Of a stretch of DNA of 64,000 nucleotides, positions 34,492 through 42,134 are shown piece by piece; the stretch's first letter is position 1, and each line of letters opens with the position of its first letter. A program made the position numbers and the translations under genes. Source of the stretch: Lysobacterales bacterium (GTDB taxonomy: Bacteria; Pseudomonadota; Gammaproteobacteria; Xanthomonadales; SZUA-36); contig JABDLD010000093.1 in assembly GCA_013001885.1 (NCBI GenBank), positions 20,299 through 84,298 on the forward strand, read 5' to 3'. The notes under the pieces are model-generated. The model had not been told where the DNA came from. It did not search any database and saw only the letters and a program-made list of their open reading frames with translations.

Positions 34492-35554
34492 CGACCCGCG
34501 CGGTCAATGACAGGCCGTTGCGCCGGTTCAGAACCGCGTGAATTTCCGCTGCGATCGACAGCGCGATCCCGCTGGGCAATTCGGCACCGATATCCAACCC
34601 GGCGGGACCATGAATTTCCAAATCGGAACAGGCTGCCATCTCACGCAGGCGGTCACGCCGGGCCCGCGGTCCCAGCACGCCGATGTAGCCGATCTCGTAT
34701 GCGGAGACCTGGCGCAGGTATTCGCCGTCGTTGTCCAGGTGATGACTCATGATGACAACGCCATCGAGTTCGGAAAGATCGGCCGTTTCGCCCAGCCTTT
34801 CCGGCCTGCTCCGGAGCACGGTACAACTGGGCGGAAACCGTCCGGCCTTGGCGAATGCAGGCCGATGATCAACCACCACAATGTCCCAGTCCAGCTCTGC
34901 CAGGGCCCTGGCGAGCGGTACCGCGTCCGGCCCAGCTCCGCAAATCATTATGCGGGTCGCGGCCGGTATATTTATCTGCAGGACATCCGCCTGGTCGGCC
35001 GCGGGGTCAAGTCTGGCCGGGTAGGTCCGCCAGGACGGCCACGGCCGGGTGTGGGCCTCTAATCTGTGCAGCAACTGCGGCGCGCCGGTGACGGCCCCGG
35101 CCTGGTCGAGCAGCGCGAAGCTGCCGCAAGGCAAGCCGCTCTCCGGGCGCGTGACCAGGGCGAGCAAAGCCGCCTTGCGTGCTGCCCGGGAGGCCTCGAG
35201 CTGCCGCAGGAATCCAAAATCATCTTCCCGGCCCAGCCGCTGCAGCATTAAGTGGATGACGCCGTCGCAGCCCAGGCCGAGGCTCCACACCAGGTCGTCG
35301 TCCGCATGCATGTCGTAGGTAACGAAAGCCGCTTCGCCGCTGGCAAACACGGCGTCTGCGTGTTGCAGCAGGTCGCCTTCCAGGCAGCCGCCGGAAATCA
35401 TCCCCTCGTACTCGCCTTCGGGGCTGATCAGCATCATCGCGCCCGGCTTGCGGTAGGTCGAGCCCTCGGTGGCGATGATCGTCACCAATACGAGTGCGTC
35501 GTCTTGGTTGTGCCGGCGATAGAAATCCAGTAATGCCCTGATGCCCAGATGCAC
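34478..35554 (-). CDS. XdhC-family molybdenum cofactor insertion/maturation protein
   Basis: The protein has 358 residues from the chosen GTG at 35554. The N-terminal XdhC/CoxI domain has LVTIIATEGSTYRKPGAMMLI and GMISGGCLEGDLLQHA, and the C-terminal Rossmann domain has IMICGAGPDAVPLARALAEL, VVDHRPAFA, and VIMSHHLDNDGEYL, ending GLDIGAELPSGIALSIAAEI. XdhC binds Moco and delivers it, sulfurated, to molybdohydroxylases. The frame stays open 56 codons upstream across the divergent decarboxylase start, which I exclude. No strong ribosome site precedes GTG 35554, so the start is approximate. Confidence 0.85.
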   Translation of the reverse strand: MHLGIRALLDFYRRHNQDDALVLVTIIATEGSTYRKPGAMMLISPEGEYEGMISGGCLEGDLLQHADAVFASGEAAFVTYDMHADDDLVWSLGLGCDGVIHLMLQRLGREDDFGFLRQLEASRAARKAALLALVTRPESGLPCGSFALLDQAGAVTGAPQLLHRLEAHTRPWPSWRTYPARLDPAADQADVLQINIPAATRIMICGAGPDAVPLARALAELDWDIVVVDHRPAFAKAGRFPPSCTVLRSRPERLGETADLSELDGVVIMSHHLDNDGEYLRQVSAYEIGYIGVLGPRARRDRLREMAACSDLEIHGPAGLDIGAELPSGIALSIAAEIHAVLNRRNGLSLTARVDEES

Positions 35555-35592
35555 GATATGATCCGTATGAAGGAAAAAGGAAATGATAACCC

Positions 35593-37068
35593 GTGAACGA
35601 CGATCAAAACTACGAAACACTGGACCCCGAAAACTGGGATGAGATGCGCAAGCTGGCTCACCGGATGATGGATGACGCCCTGGACTACATCCAAACGGCG
35701 CGCGAGCGCCCGGTGTGGACACCCGTGCCGGAGGAAGTATCGGCGAAGCTGACTTCGCCCGCCCCTGCAGGTCCGACCCCGCCTGAAGAGGTGTACGAGG
35801 AATTCCGCTCGGACATCCTGCCTTATAACCTGCATACGAATCACCCCCGGTTCTGGGCCTGGTACATGGGCAGCGGAACCGTAATGGGCGCTCTGGCCGA
35901 CTTTTTCGCGGCCGTCATGAACCCGAATGTGGGCGGCATCAACCACGTGGCGCCGAGAGTCGAGCAACAGGTGATCAGCTGGATAACCCGCATGATGGGC
36001 TTTCCAGACAGCGCCAGCGGCCTGCTGACCAGCGGTGGTTCGATGGCCAATTTCACCGCCCTGACCGTCGCGAGAAACTCGGGCGCCGGATACGATGCGC
36101 GGCGCGAAGGCGTGCTCGCAGCACCCGGGCCGCTCACCGTTTACGCCTCGACCGAAATACACAGCTGTAACCAGAAGGCCGTCGAAACGCTCGGTCTGGG
36201 CAGCGACGGCTTGCGCAAGGTACCGGTGAACGACGATTACACCATCGACCTGGACGCTCTGGCCCGGCAGGTTAACTCGGATCGTGAATCCGGCATGGTG
36301 CCCTTCTGCGTCATCGCAACGGCGGGCACCATCAATACCGGAGCGATCGACGACATGAACGCAATCGCTGACTTTTGTGAGCGTGAAAACCTCTGGTTCC
36401 ATGTCGACGGCGCGATCGGCGCCGTTGCGGTGCTGGCAGAAAACGTGCGCGGACAACTGTCCGGCATGGAGCGCGCTGATTCCATTGCCCTGGATCTGCA
36501 CAAGTGGATGCACATACCTTTCGAAGCCGGCTGCGTGATCGTTCGCAATGCGCCCGCTCATCGCGATTCCTTTGCGCTGGTCCCGGAATACCTGCAGCGC
36601 GAACCGGACGGCGGCGGGATGGCCTCGGGCAGCTTGTGGTTCAGTGACTACGGCTTGCAGCTGACCCGCCAGTTCCGGGCGCTGAAAGTATGGATGTCGA
36701 TCAAGGAACACGGCCTCGAACGCTTCGGCCGCATGATCGCGCGCAACGTGGAGCAGGCTCACTACCTGGGGCGCCTGGTCGAGGCGCAGCCGTCACTCGA
36801 ACTGACCGGCCCTGTCGGGCTGGATATCGTCTGTTTCCGCTATAACCCGGGTAATCTGGCACCGCAGCCCCTGAACGACCTGAACAAGGAACTACTGGTG
36901 CGGCTGCAGCGCGGGGGCGTGGCGGCGCCTTCCTACACCACCCTGCGGGGCCATTACTGCCTGCGCGTTGCGATCTCCAACCACCGCAGCCGTCCAGAGG
37001 ATTTTGATCTGATGGTCAGAGAAGTGGTGCGCATCGGTAATGACCTCGTTTCCGGGACGGTCCACTGA
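35593..37068 (+). CDS. PLP-dependent amino-acid decarboxylase (aromatic-L-amino-acid/glutamate decarboxylase group II)
   Basis: The protein has 491 residues, the family's usual length. NHPRFWAWYMGSG and GLLTSGGSMANFTAL place the phosphate and substrate regions. H270-V-D272 in WFHVDGAIGA stacks on and salt-bridges the cofactor, and K304 in ALDLHKWMHIPFEAG forms the Schiff base. C-terminal LQRGGVAAPSYT and LRVAISNHRS complete the fold. It should decarboxylate an amino acid to an amine; whether aromatic or acidic cannot be told. GTG start at 35593 with AAGGA about 11 nt upstream. It diverges from xdhC with only about 38 bp between the starts. Confidence 0.9.
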   Translation: MNDDQNYETLDPENWDEMRKLAHRMMDDALDYIQTARERPVWTPVPEEVSAKLTSPAPAGPTPPEEVYEEFRSDILPYNLHTNHPRFWAWYMGSGTVMGALADFFAAVMNPNVGGINHVAPRVEQQVISWITRMMGFPDSASGLLTSGGSMANFTALTVARNSGAGYDARREGVLAAPGPLTVYASTEIHSCNQKAVETLGLGSDGLRKVPVNDDYTIDLDALARQVNSDRESGMVPFCVIATAGTINTGAIDDMNAIADFCERENLWFHVDGAIGAVAVLAENVRGQLSGMERADSIALDLHKWMHIPFEAGCVIVRNAPAHRDSFALVPEYLQREPDGGGMASGSLWFSDYGLQLTRQFRALKVWMSIKEHGLERFGRMIARNVEQAHYLGRLVEAQPSLELTGPVGLDIVCFRYNPGNLAPQPLNDLNKELLVRLQRGGVAAPSYTTLRGHYCLRVAISNHRSRPEDFDLMVREVVRIGNDLVSGTVH

Positions 37069-37092
37069 TCAATCAACGGACAGCCATGAAGC

Positions 37093-37956
37093 TCAGTACG
37101 TGAACGGAGACCTCAGGTTCAGAGAAATGGCTTTGTAGGCGCCGTTCGAACTGGTTTTGTAGGAAAGCCCGATATGCTCGAACGTCATGAACCAGATTTT
37201 CATCTGTTTACTGCTGTTGCTCAGCGCCAGGCCAATTTGCCACTGGTCCCGGATCGACTCACTGCGATCCTCATCGATGTGAAAATTCAACTTGTCAAAA
37301 AGGTAGTTGTAAGTCACGTGCCAGTTCAGCCGCAGCGGTTCCCCGCCAAATTCCAGCTTGCCCATGGGCTGGTCGAACTCCAGGCCTGCCATGACCGAAC
37401 CGTACCGGCCGCGTGATTTGAATTCGGGCTTGTACCCGGCATAATATACGGCGTTGAGCAGGGACCAACTCAGTTTTTCACTTTCACCCAGCAGGTAGCG
37501 GCTTTTCAGGCCGCCGTACCAGATGCCGGCCCACTCCCTGGTTTCCCTCTCATATCCAGCTCCGATATGTGCATAGGGCCTGAGAGACCAGCGCTGGTTG
37601 ACGGGAATTTCCACCTCGACTCCCGGCGTGAAACTGACGGTTCCATAATTTTCAAAATCAATGAAGTCCGGAATATCGTCGAGGTTATGCAGCCCGAAAG
37701 TCAGCGGATACTGGATCTCAATGCCCAGTGTGCGTTTGCCGTTTTCGTCAAACCCGGCCTTGCGGACTGTCTGACGCGGCGGAATTCTGAACACGAACAC
37801 GGAGCGGTTCTGGTCGACCCGGTACCAACCGGTTCCGAAAAAGGCACCCATCGCCCAGTGCACCTGGCGTGCCGGCTCCTGGTCGCTGGGTACTGCCTGG
37901 GCCACCAGCGAAAGGGGCGTCAGGGTAAGCAGGGTCAAAAGCAGAATTCGAAGCAT
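37093..37956 (-). CDS. Predicted outer-membrane beta-barrel protein of unknown function
   Basis: The protein has 287 residues. ATG at 37956 begins a clean signal peptide (MLRILLLTLLTLTPLSLVAQA). The rest alternates polar and hydrophobic residues as in barrel strands: WSLRPYAHIGAGYERET, RYGSVMAGLEFDQPM, LRLNWHVTYNYLF, FEHIGLSYKTSSNGAYKAISLNLRSPFTY, and it ends in an aromatic residue as BAM substrates do. I do not recognise a named family. It is convergent with the decarboxylase and 99 nt from the divergent MOSC gene. Confidence 0.75.
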   Translation of the reverse strand: MLRILLLTLLTLTPLSLVAQAVPSDQEPARQVHWAMGAFFGTGWYRVDQNRSVFVFRIPPRQTVRKAGFDENGKRTLGIEIQYPLTFGLHNLDDIPDFIDFENYGTVSFTPGVEVEIPVNQRWSLRPYAHIGAGYERETREWAGIWYGGLKSRYLLGESEKLSWSLLNAVYYAGYKPEFKSRGRYGSVMAGLEFDQPMGKLEFGGEPLRLNWHVTYNYLFDKLNFHIDEDRSESIRDQWQIGLALSNSSKQMKIWFMTFEHIGLSYKTSSNGAYKAISLNLRSPFTY

Positions 37957-38055
37957 CGCAACGCAATCTATTACATTCAGCCGGTTCAATGAAAGAGTAC
38001 AGGATGCGCAGTATGATGTAACGATTCTCTGGCTGCCTGGTGACGCCAATCAATC

Positions 38056-38892
38056 ATGAGTGTTGAAATTACAGGGCTCTATATTTACCCGGTGAAATCG
38101 CTGAAGGGCATTGCACTCGAAAAGGCGACACTCACGCCGCAGGGTTTCCTGAACGACCGCCGCTGGATGGTCGTGCGCTCCAGCGGCCGCTTCGTCACGC
38201 AGAGAGATTTGTCGCGTCTGGCCCTGATTCACACAGGTCTCAGTGATTCAGGCGTCACGCTGACGCTCGACGGCCATGGCGCCGTTACCGTACCCTTCGA
38301 TTCCACCGGCGGAGAACCGGTGCAGACCAGGGTATGGGGCGATGCCTGTGAAACCGTGGATGAGGGCGGGGAAGTTTCCCGCTGGCTCACTGCGGCCACG
38401 GAATGCAGCGAGAAGCTCAGGCTGGTTCACATGCAGCCCGGCTTTGTGCGCCCCCAGGGCAAACCCCGCGAGCTGGGCGAGCAGACAAGCACGTTTTTTG
38501 CGGACGCTGCACCGTTCCTGGTGGCTGGCGAGGCTTCTTTGAATGAACTGAACCGGGAACTGGCTGCCCGCGGGCACCCGCCCGTGCCGATGGACCGGTT
38601 CCGGCCAAATGTGGTGGTTCGGGGATTGCAGCCTTTCGCGGAACACGGGCTGGCCGGCCTCGAAAATAGCGCATATGGCCTGAAATTCTGCCACCCATGT
38701 GAACGCTGCGTGGTCACCACGATCAACCAGGATACGGCCGCAAAAGATCCTGCCCGGCAACCATTCATCACGCTAACGCAAATCAACCCGGTACCTGGCA
38801 AAAAGCCTGCACCGGCGTTCGGTCAAAACGCCATTCTGGGGAGGGGTGACGGGGAAATGGCAACCCTGGGCGACCGGCTGAGCGCAGCCTAG
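38056..38892 (+). CDS. MOSC-domain protein (YcbX/mARC-like)
   Basis: The protein has 278 residues. An N-terminal MOSC_N beta-barrel domain (VEITGLYIYPVKSLKGI, GFLNDRRWMVVRSSGR) is followed by a MOSC domain with FRPNVVVRGLQPFAEHG and HPCERCVVTTINQDT, where the Cys at the start of CERC is the predicted molybdenum ligand. Such proteins reduce N-hydroxylated compounds or carry Moco sulfur. In E. coli YcbX has an extra ferredoxin domain; it is absent here, so an external electron donor is needed. Two other molybdenum-cofactor genes lie 3-4 kb away. The 3' end overlaps pldA by 4 nt. Confidence 0.9.
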   Translation: MSVEITGLYIYPVKSLKGIALEKATLTPQGFLNDRRWMVVRSSGRFVTQRDLSRLALIHTGLSDSGVTLTLDGHGAVTVPFDSTGGEPVQTRVWGDACETVDEGGEVSRWLTAATECSEKLRLVHMQPGFVRPQGKPRELGEQTSTFFADAAPFLVAGEASLNELNRELAARGHPPVPMDRFRPNVVVRGLQPFAEHGLAGLENSAYGLKFCHPCERCVVTTINQDTAAKDPARQPFITLTQINPVPGKKPAPAFGQNAILGRGDGEMATLGDRLSAA

Positions 38893-39959
38893 TCGAGCCA
38901 GTCCGTTATAGAAATTCCAATACCGATCCGGTTCACCTTGTTGTTGTAGTCGATCAGGCTCTCGCCATATCCGTAGAAATACTGCACGTATCCCTTCAGG
39001 TAAGGGTAATCAAACACCGGGAAGCTCCAGCTGAGTTCGACCGCGCCCCGCTCAAAACCGCTTTCCAGCTGGTTACGCAACATGGCGCTGAACACGTGGC
39101 CTTTGCGGCCATAAACGGCCCGCAGTTCACCGTGGCCCATATAATCGTCGATGTCGGGATTGTCGCTCTTGCCCTTGTCGGTCGTCAGCCAGATCCACGG
39201 CCGCACAGCAAAGACCCAGCGCCCCCGTTCAAACACGAAAGTCGCGGCCAGGCGGTCCCAGCTGCGGGATAGCACGCCGGATCGACCGTTGGACTGATGA
39301 ACCCAGCCGAACGTGTTGACCGTGTTGATCAGCCCAAGAACCTCCCAGTCGTTTTCAAACTGCGCCCACACCTCGGGTTCGTGATTGGTTTCCCGGAATG
39401 GCTCGGAGAAATCCGAGTTATACATCTGCCAGAAGGAATGATTGGTGTAAGCACCGTAGAGGTCCATCCGTCCGTTGAACAGCCCAACAGCGAGCGGCAC
39501 TTTCAGGCTGATCTGAAACTGGCCTTCCACGTTCTTGTTCTCAAAGCCGGGGTCCCCGGATTGCCGTCTGAAAAGCTCCGGGCTCCAGCCTTCCCGGTTA
39601 TAAACCACGGGCATAAAGAAATTGGGTCTGTGCGCCAGGATACTGAAAGGCTGTGCCGCGGCGGCACGTTCCGAGGCTAGCCGTGTTCCGATCGGGCTGG
39701 GAATAACTTCTGCCCCGGCTGCTTCGGCCGTGCCGGGACCGGCCGGTGGTTCGTCAGCCAACGCCGTCCTGGCCTCAGACGACGAGCACCGCTCCCGAAG
39801 CTCATCCAGCGTCATGAAGCCGTCAGCGGTTTCCGCGAGGAGCAGCACGCATTCCCGGTCGAGTCCCGTCTCATCCGCAGGCAGAGCGCCCCCGGCCAGC
39901 AGCCCCGCGATGCACAAGGCGCCGGCCGCTGCCGCTTTAAGGTCTGCCGGGCGAACCAC
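38889..39959 (-). CDS. pldA: Outer-membrane phospholipase A (OMPLA)
   Basis: The protein has 356 residues. Signal peptide at the N-terminus (AAAAGALCIAGLLAGGALPA). The barrel carries the OMPLA catalytic block FGWVHQSNGRSGVLSRSWDR with the His-x-Ser pair, and an early HRPNFFMPVVYN, the family's first strand. WQMYNSDFSEPFRETNHEPE is also characteristic. It hydrolyses phospholipids misplaced in the outer leaflet, as a calcium-dependent dimer. It is longer than E. coli PldA (289 aa) because of a 90-residue N-terminal region with two cysteines. GTG start. The AsmA-like gene ends 2 nt upstream. Confidence 0.93.
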   Translation of the reverse strand: MVRPADLKAAAAGALCIAGLLAGGALPADETGLDRECVLLLAETADGFMTLDELRERCSSSEARTALADEPPAGPGTAEAAGAEVIPSPIGTRLASERAAAAQPFSILAHRPNFFMPVVYNREGWSPELFRRQSGDPGFENKNVEGQFQISLKVPLAVGLFNGRMDLYGAYTNHSFWQMYNSDFSEPFRETNHEPEVWAQFENDWEVLGLINTVNTFGWVHQSNGRSGVLSRSWDRLAATFVFERGRWVFAVRPWIWLTTDKGKSDNPDIDDYMGHGELRAVYGRKGHVFSAMLRNQLESGFERGAVELSWSFPVFDYPYLKGYVQYFYGYGESLIDYNNKVNRIGIGISITDWLD

Positions 39960-39961
39960 CG

Positions 39962-40678
39962 TCAGTTACTTGAATCCGGATTGTCTTTACCGAAAATATC
40001 CTTGAGTTTCTCGCTGACTTTTTTCTCGGCGTCGCCAAGCTGTTTCCTGGCCTGCGCCTTCAGCATTTCCGTGGCGGCCTCCTGGCTGATCTCCTTCAGA
40101 ATCTTGTTTGCGATCACCTTGCCAAGCTCGGTCGGCGTGCCGCGCAGGTCATTGAGCTCAACCGCATCGATCTTGATATTGGCATAAGTATCCAGCGCTT
40201 CCGATTCAAAAGCCGCGCGCGATTCGTTCATTCTGAAATGATGAATTACGATGACCGGCTCTTCGCTGCCCGGTTCCGCTGGAGCCGGCGTCGAACCTGT
40301 CCGTTCGAGTTGGTCCATCATCATCGAAAAATTGGTTTTACCACCCAGTTCCTCGATGATGATCTCCGGATTGTCGATCACGACACGCCTGATTTCGCGG
40401 CTGCCGTAGTCCACCGCGGCCTCGATGCCGTTCAGGCTGAATGCATTGGGGTTTTTGAACCCCGGAGGATTAGCGACAGTCACACTGGAAATGGTCATTG
40501 AGCCATCCTTCAGATTTGTTTCCACCGCGCCCACGCTCACTTGCGCTCCCAGCGACCTGGCGCCGGCTGTTTCGATCTGTTGCTGAATCATCGCATCCAT
40601 GCGGTAGGTGACGAAATACCAAGTGACTCCGCCCGCCAGCAACAACAGGACGAGCAGAGTGACAATTACTTTTTTCAT
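39962..40678 (-). CDS. AsmA/DUF748-like membrane-anchored envelope protein
   Basis: The protein has 238 residues. An N-terminal membrane anchor (VIVTLLVLLLLAGGVTWYFV) precedes an AsmA-like N-terminal pattern: IETAGARSLGAQVSVGAVE, VTVANPPGFKNPNAFSLNGI, VVIDNPEIIIEELGGKTNFS. The C-terminal 70 residues are helical and Lys/Ala/Glu-rich. Short AsmA-like proteins of this type are common next to envelope genes and may help lipid transport between membranes, which would fit the pldA gene 2 nt downstream. Function is inferred, not shown. Confidence 0.75.
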   Translation of the reverse strand: MKKVIVTLLVLLLLAGGVTWYFVTYRMDAMIQQQIETAGARSLGAQVSVGAVETNLKDGSMTISSVTVANPPGFKNPNAFSLNGIEAAVDYGSREIRRVVIDNPEIIIEELGGKTNFSMMMDQLERTGSTPAPAEPGSEEPVIVIHHFRMNESRAAFESEALDTYANIKIDAVELNDLRGTPTELGKVIANKILKEISQEAATEMLKAQARKQLGDAEKKVSEKLKDIFGKDNPDSSN

Positions 40679-40746
40679 AAAAGGATCCTCGGTTGATTGC
40701 TGCGGGGTATTAAAGACTCCCCCGATCTTCGCTCCAAGGATACAAT

Positions 40747-41502
40747 ATGGCGATGAAACAGGAAAAAACCACGCATTTTGGGTATCAGGAGGTACCGGTC
40801 CAGGAGAAAGCCAGCCTGGTACGGGGGGTGTTTGATTCCGTCGCTTCCAGTTACGACCTGATGAACGACCTGATGTCGCTTGGTGTTCACCGCCTCTGGA
40901 AACGCGATTTTACAGCCAATAGCGGCATCAGTCCGGGAGACCGGGTGCTGGACCTGGCTGGAGGTACCGGTGACATCGCGGCCCTGTTGACTAAAAAAGT
41001 GGGTTCAGCCGGCCGCGTGGTGCTGAGCGACATCAACGAGGCCATGCTGGATGTCGGACGCCGCCGGCTGGAAGACCAGGGCATCGTGGGCAATGTCAGC
41101 TACGCCATCGCTAACGCCGAGCACTTGCCGTTCGATGGCGGTGAATTCGATGCGGTAACCATCGCTTTTGGCTTGCGTAATGTGACCGATAAAGAAGCGG
41201 CGCTGAGCGAAATGCGCCGAGTACTGCGCCCAGGCGGCAAGGCTTTGATCCTGGAGTTCTCGACCGTGCAGCCCGAACCCCTTAAAGCCATTTATGATGC
41301 CTGGTCGTTCGGAGCGCTCCCGGTCCTCGGTAAGTTGATTGCAGACGATGAGGCCAGCTACCGTTACCTGGCCGAAAGCATCCGCAAGCACCCGCCGCAG
41401 GAGGAACTGGCCCGAATGATGGAGGACGCCGGCTTCGATCAGGTGCGTTTTCGCAACCTGACCGGCGGAATCGTCGCGATTCATTCCGGAGTTAATCCCT
41501 GA
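40747..41502 (+). CDS. ubiE: Ubiquinone/menaquinone biosynthesis C-methyltransferase
   Basis: The protein has 251 residues. THFGYQEVP and VFDSVASSYDLMNDLMSLGVHRLWKR are signature UbiE N-terminal sequences; SAM motif VLDLAGGTGDIAALL; ANAEHLPF; FGLRNVTDKEAALSEM; LRPGGKALILEFS. It methylates C2 of the benzoquinone ring. ATG at 40747 or 40753 (two codons later). It begins the ubiE-ubiJ-ubiB operon, 68 nt from the divergent AsmA-like gene. Confidence 0.98.
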   Translation: MAMKQEKTTHFGYQEVPVQEKASLVRGVFDSVASSYDLMNDLMSLGVHRLWKRDFTANSGISPGDRVLDLAGGTGDIAALLTKKVGSAGRVVLSDINEAMLDVGRRRLEDQGIVGNVSYAIANAEHLPFDGGEFDAVTIAFGLRNVTDKEAALSEMRRVLRPGGKALILEFSTVQPEPLKAIYDAWSFGALPVLGKLIADDEASYRYLAESIRKHPPQEELARMMEDAGFDQVRFRNLTGGIVAIHSGVNP

Positions 41503-41504
41503 CC

Positions 41505-42134
41505 ATGCCCGAATACAAGACACCGCTCCCCGGAATACTTGCCGCCATGCTGGAGACGGCGATCAACCGTCTGCTCGATCTCGATGAAGGCACTCCGGCC
41601 CGACTCGACCGGCTGGAAGGACGCATGCTGAAGCTGGATCTTGATGGGGTTGGGATTACGCTCTTTTTCGCTTTCAACGGTGGCCAGGTCGAAGTCGGCA
41701 CGCGCTCGTCTTACGAGCCGGACACGGTCATCAGCGGTTCTCCGGCTGCTCTTTTTGCCATGGCCGCTCCTGAAGGCATGGGTAACTGGGGTTCACCCGA
41801 TTCCAGGGTAAACATAACCGGCGACGCCAATCTCGCACGCGACCTGGAACGGCTGTTTTCGCGGCTGGACCCGGACTGGGAAGGACGCTTGTCCCGGATA
41901 TTTGGCGATGTCTGGGGGCACCAGGTCGCTTCCGGATTACGGGTCGGGTTGGAACAGGCGCGCGGAACGGCCGAAAATGCCGGCAGCATGCTGTCGGAGT
42001 ACCTGGAACAAAACCGCGGCCCCGTGGTGCGTGGGGATGAAATCGACGGGTTCGCCGAAGCGGTCGATGACACCCGGCAATCGGTGGATGAACTCGAAGA
42101 AAGCATCCGAAGAATGGAAAAAGGCACGGAATGA
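41505..42134 (+). CDS. ubiJ: Ubiquinone biosynthesis accessory factor UbiJ
   Basis: The protein has 209 residues. The N-terminal SCP2-like lipid-binding domain (LDRLEGRMLKLDLDGVGITL, TVISGSPAALFAMAAP, NITGDANLARDLERLFS) is followed by a helical C-terminal coil (DGFAEAVDDTRQSVDELEES). UbiJ binds ubiquinone intermediates and organises the soluble Ubi complex. It starts 2 nt after ubiE and overlaps ubiB by 4 nt, the usual order. Confidence 0.94.
   Translation: MPEYKTPLPGILAAMLETAINRLLDLDEGTPARLDRLEGRMLKLDLDGVGITLFFAFNGGQVEVGTRSSYEPDTVISGSPAALFAMAAPEGMGNWGSPDSRVNITGDANLARDLERLFSRLDPDWEGRLSRIFGDVWGHQVASGLRVGLEQARGTAENAGSMLSEYLEQNRGPVVRGDEIDGFAEAVDDTRQSVDELEESIRRMEKGTE

Noticed and set aside
35482..36762. 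Long open frame (426 codons) on the minus strand
   Set aside because: It lies antisense to the PLP decarboxylase with its intact Lys and His motifs; no domain and no ribosome site.
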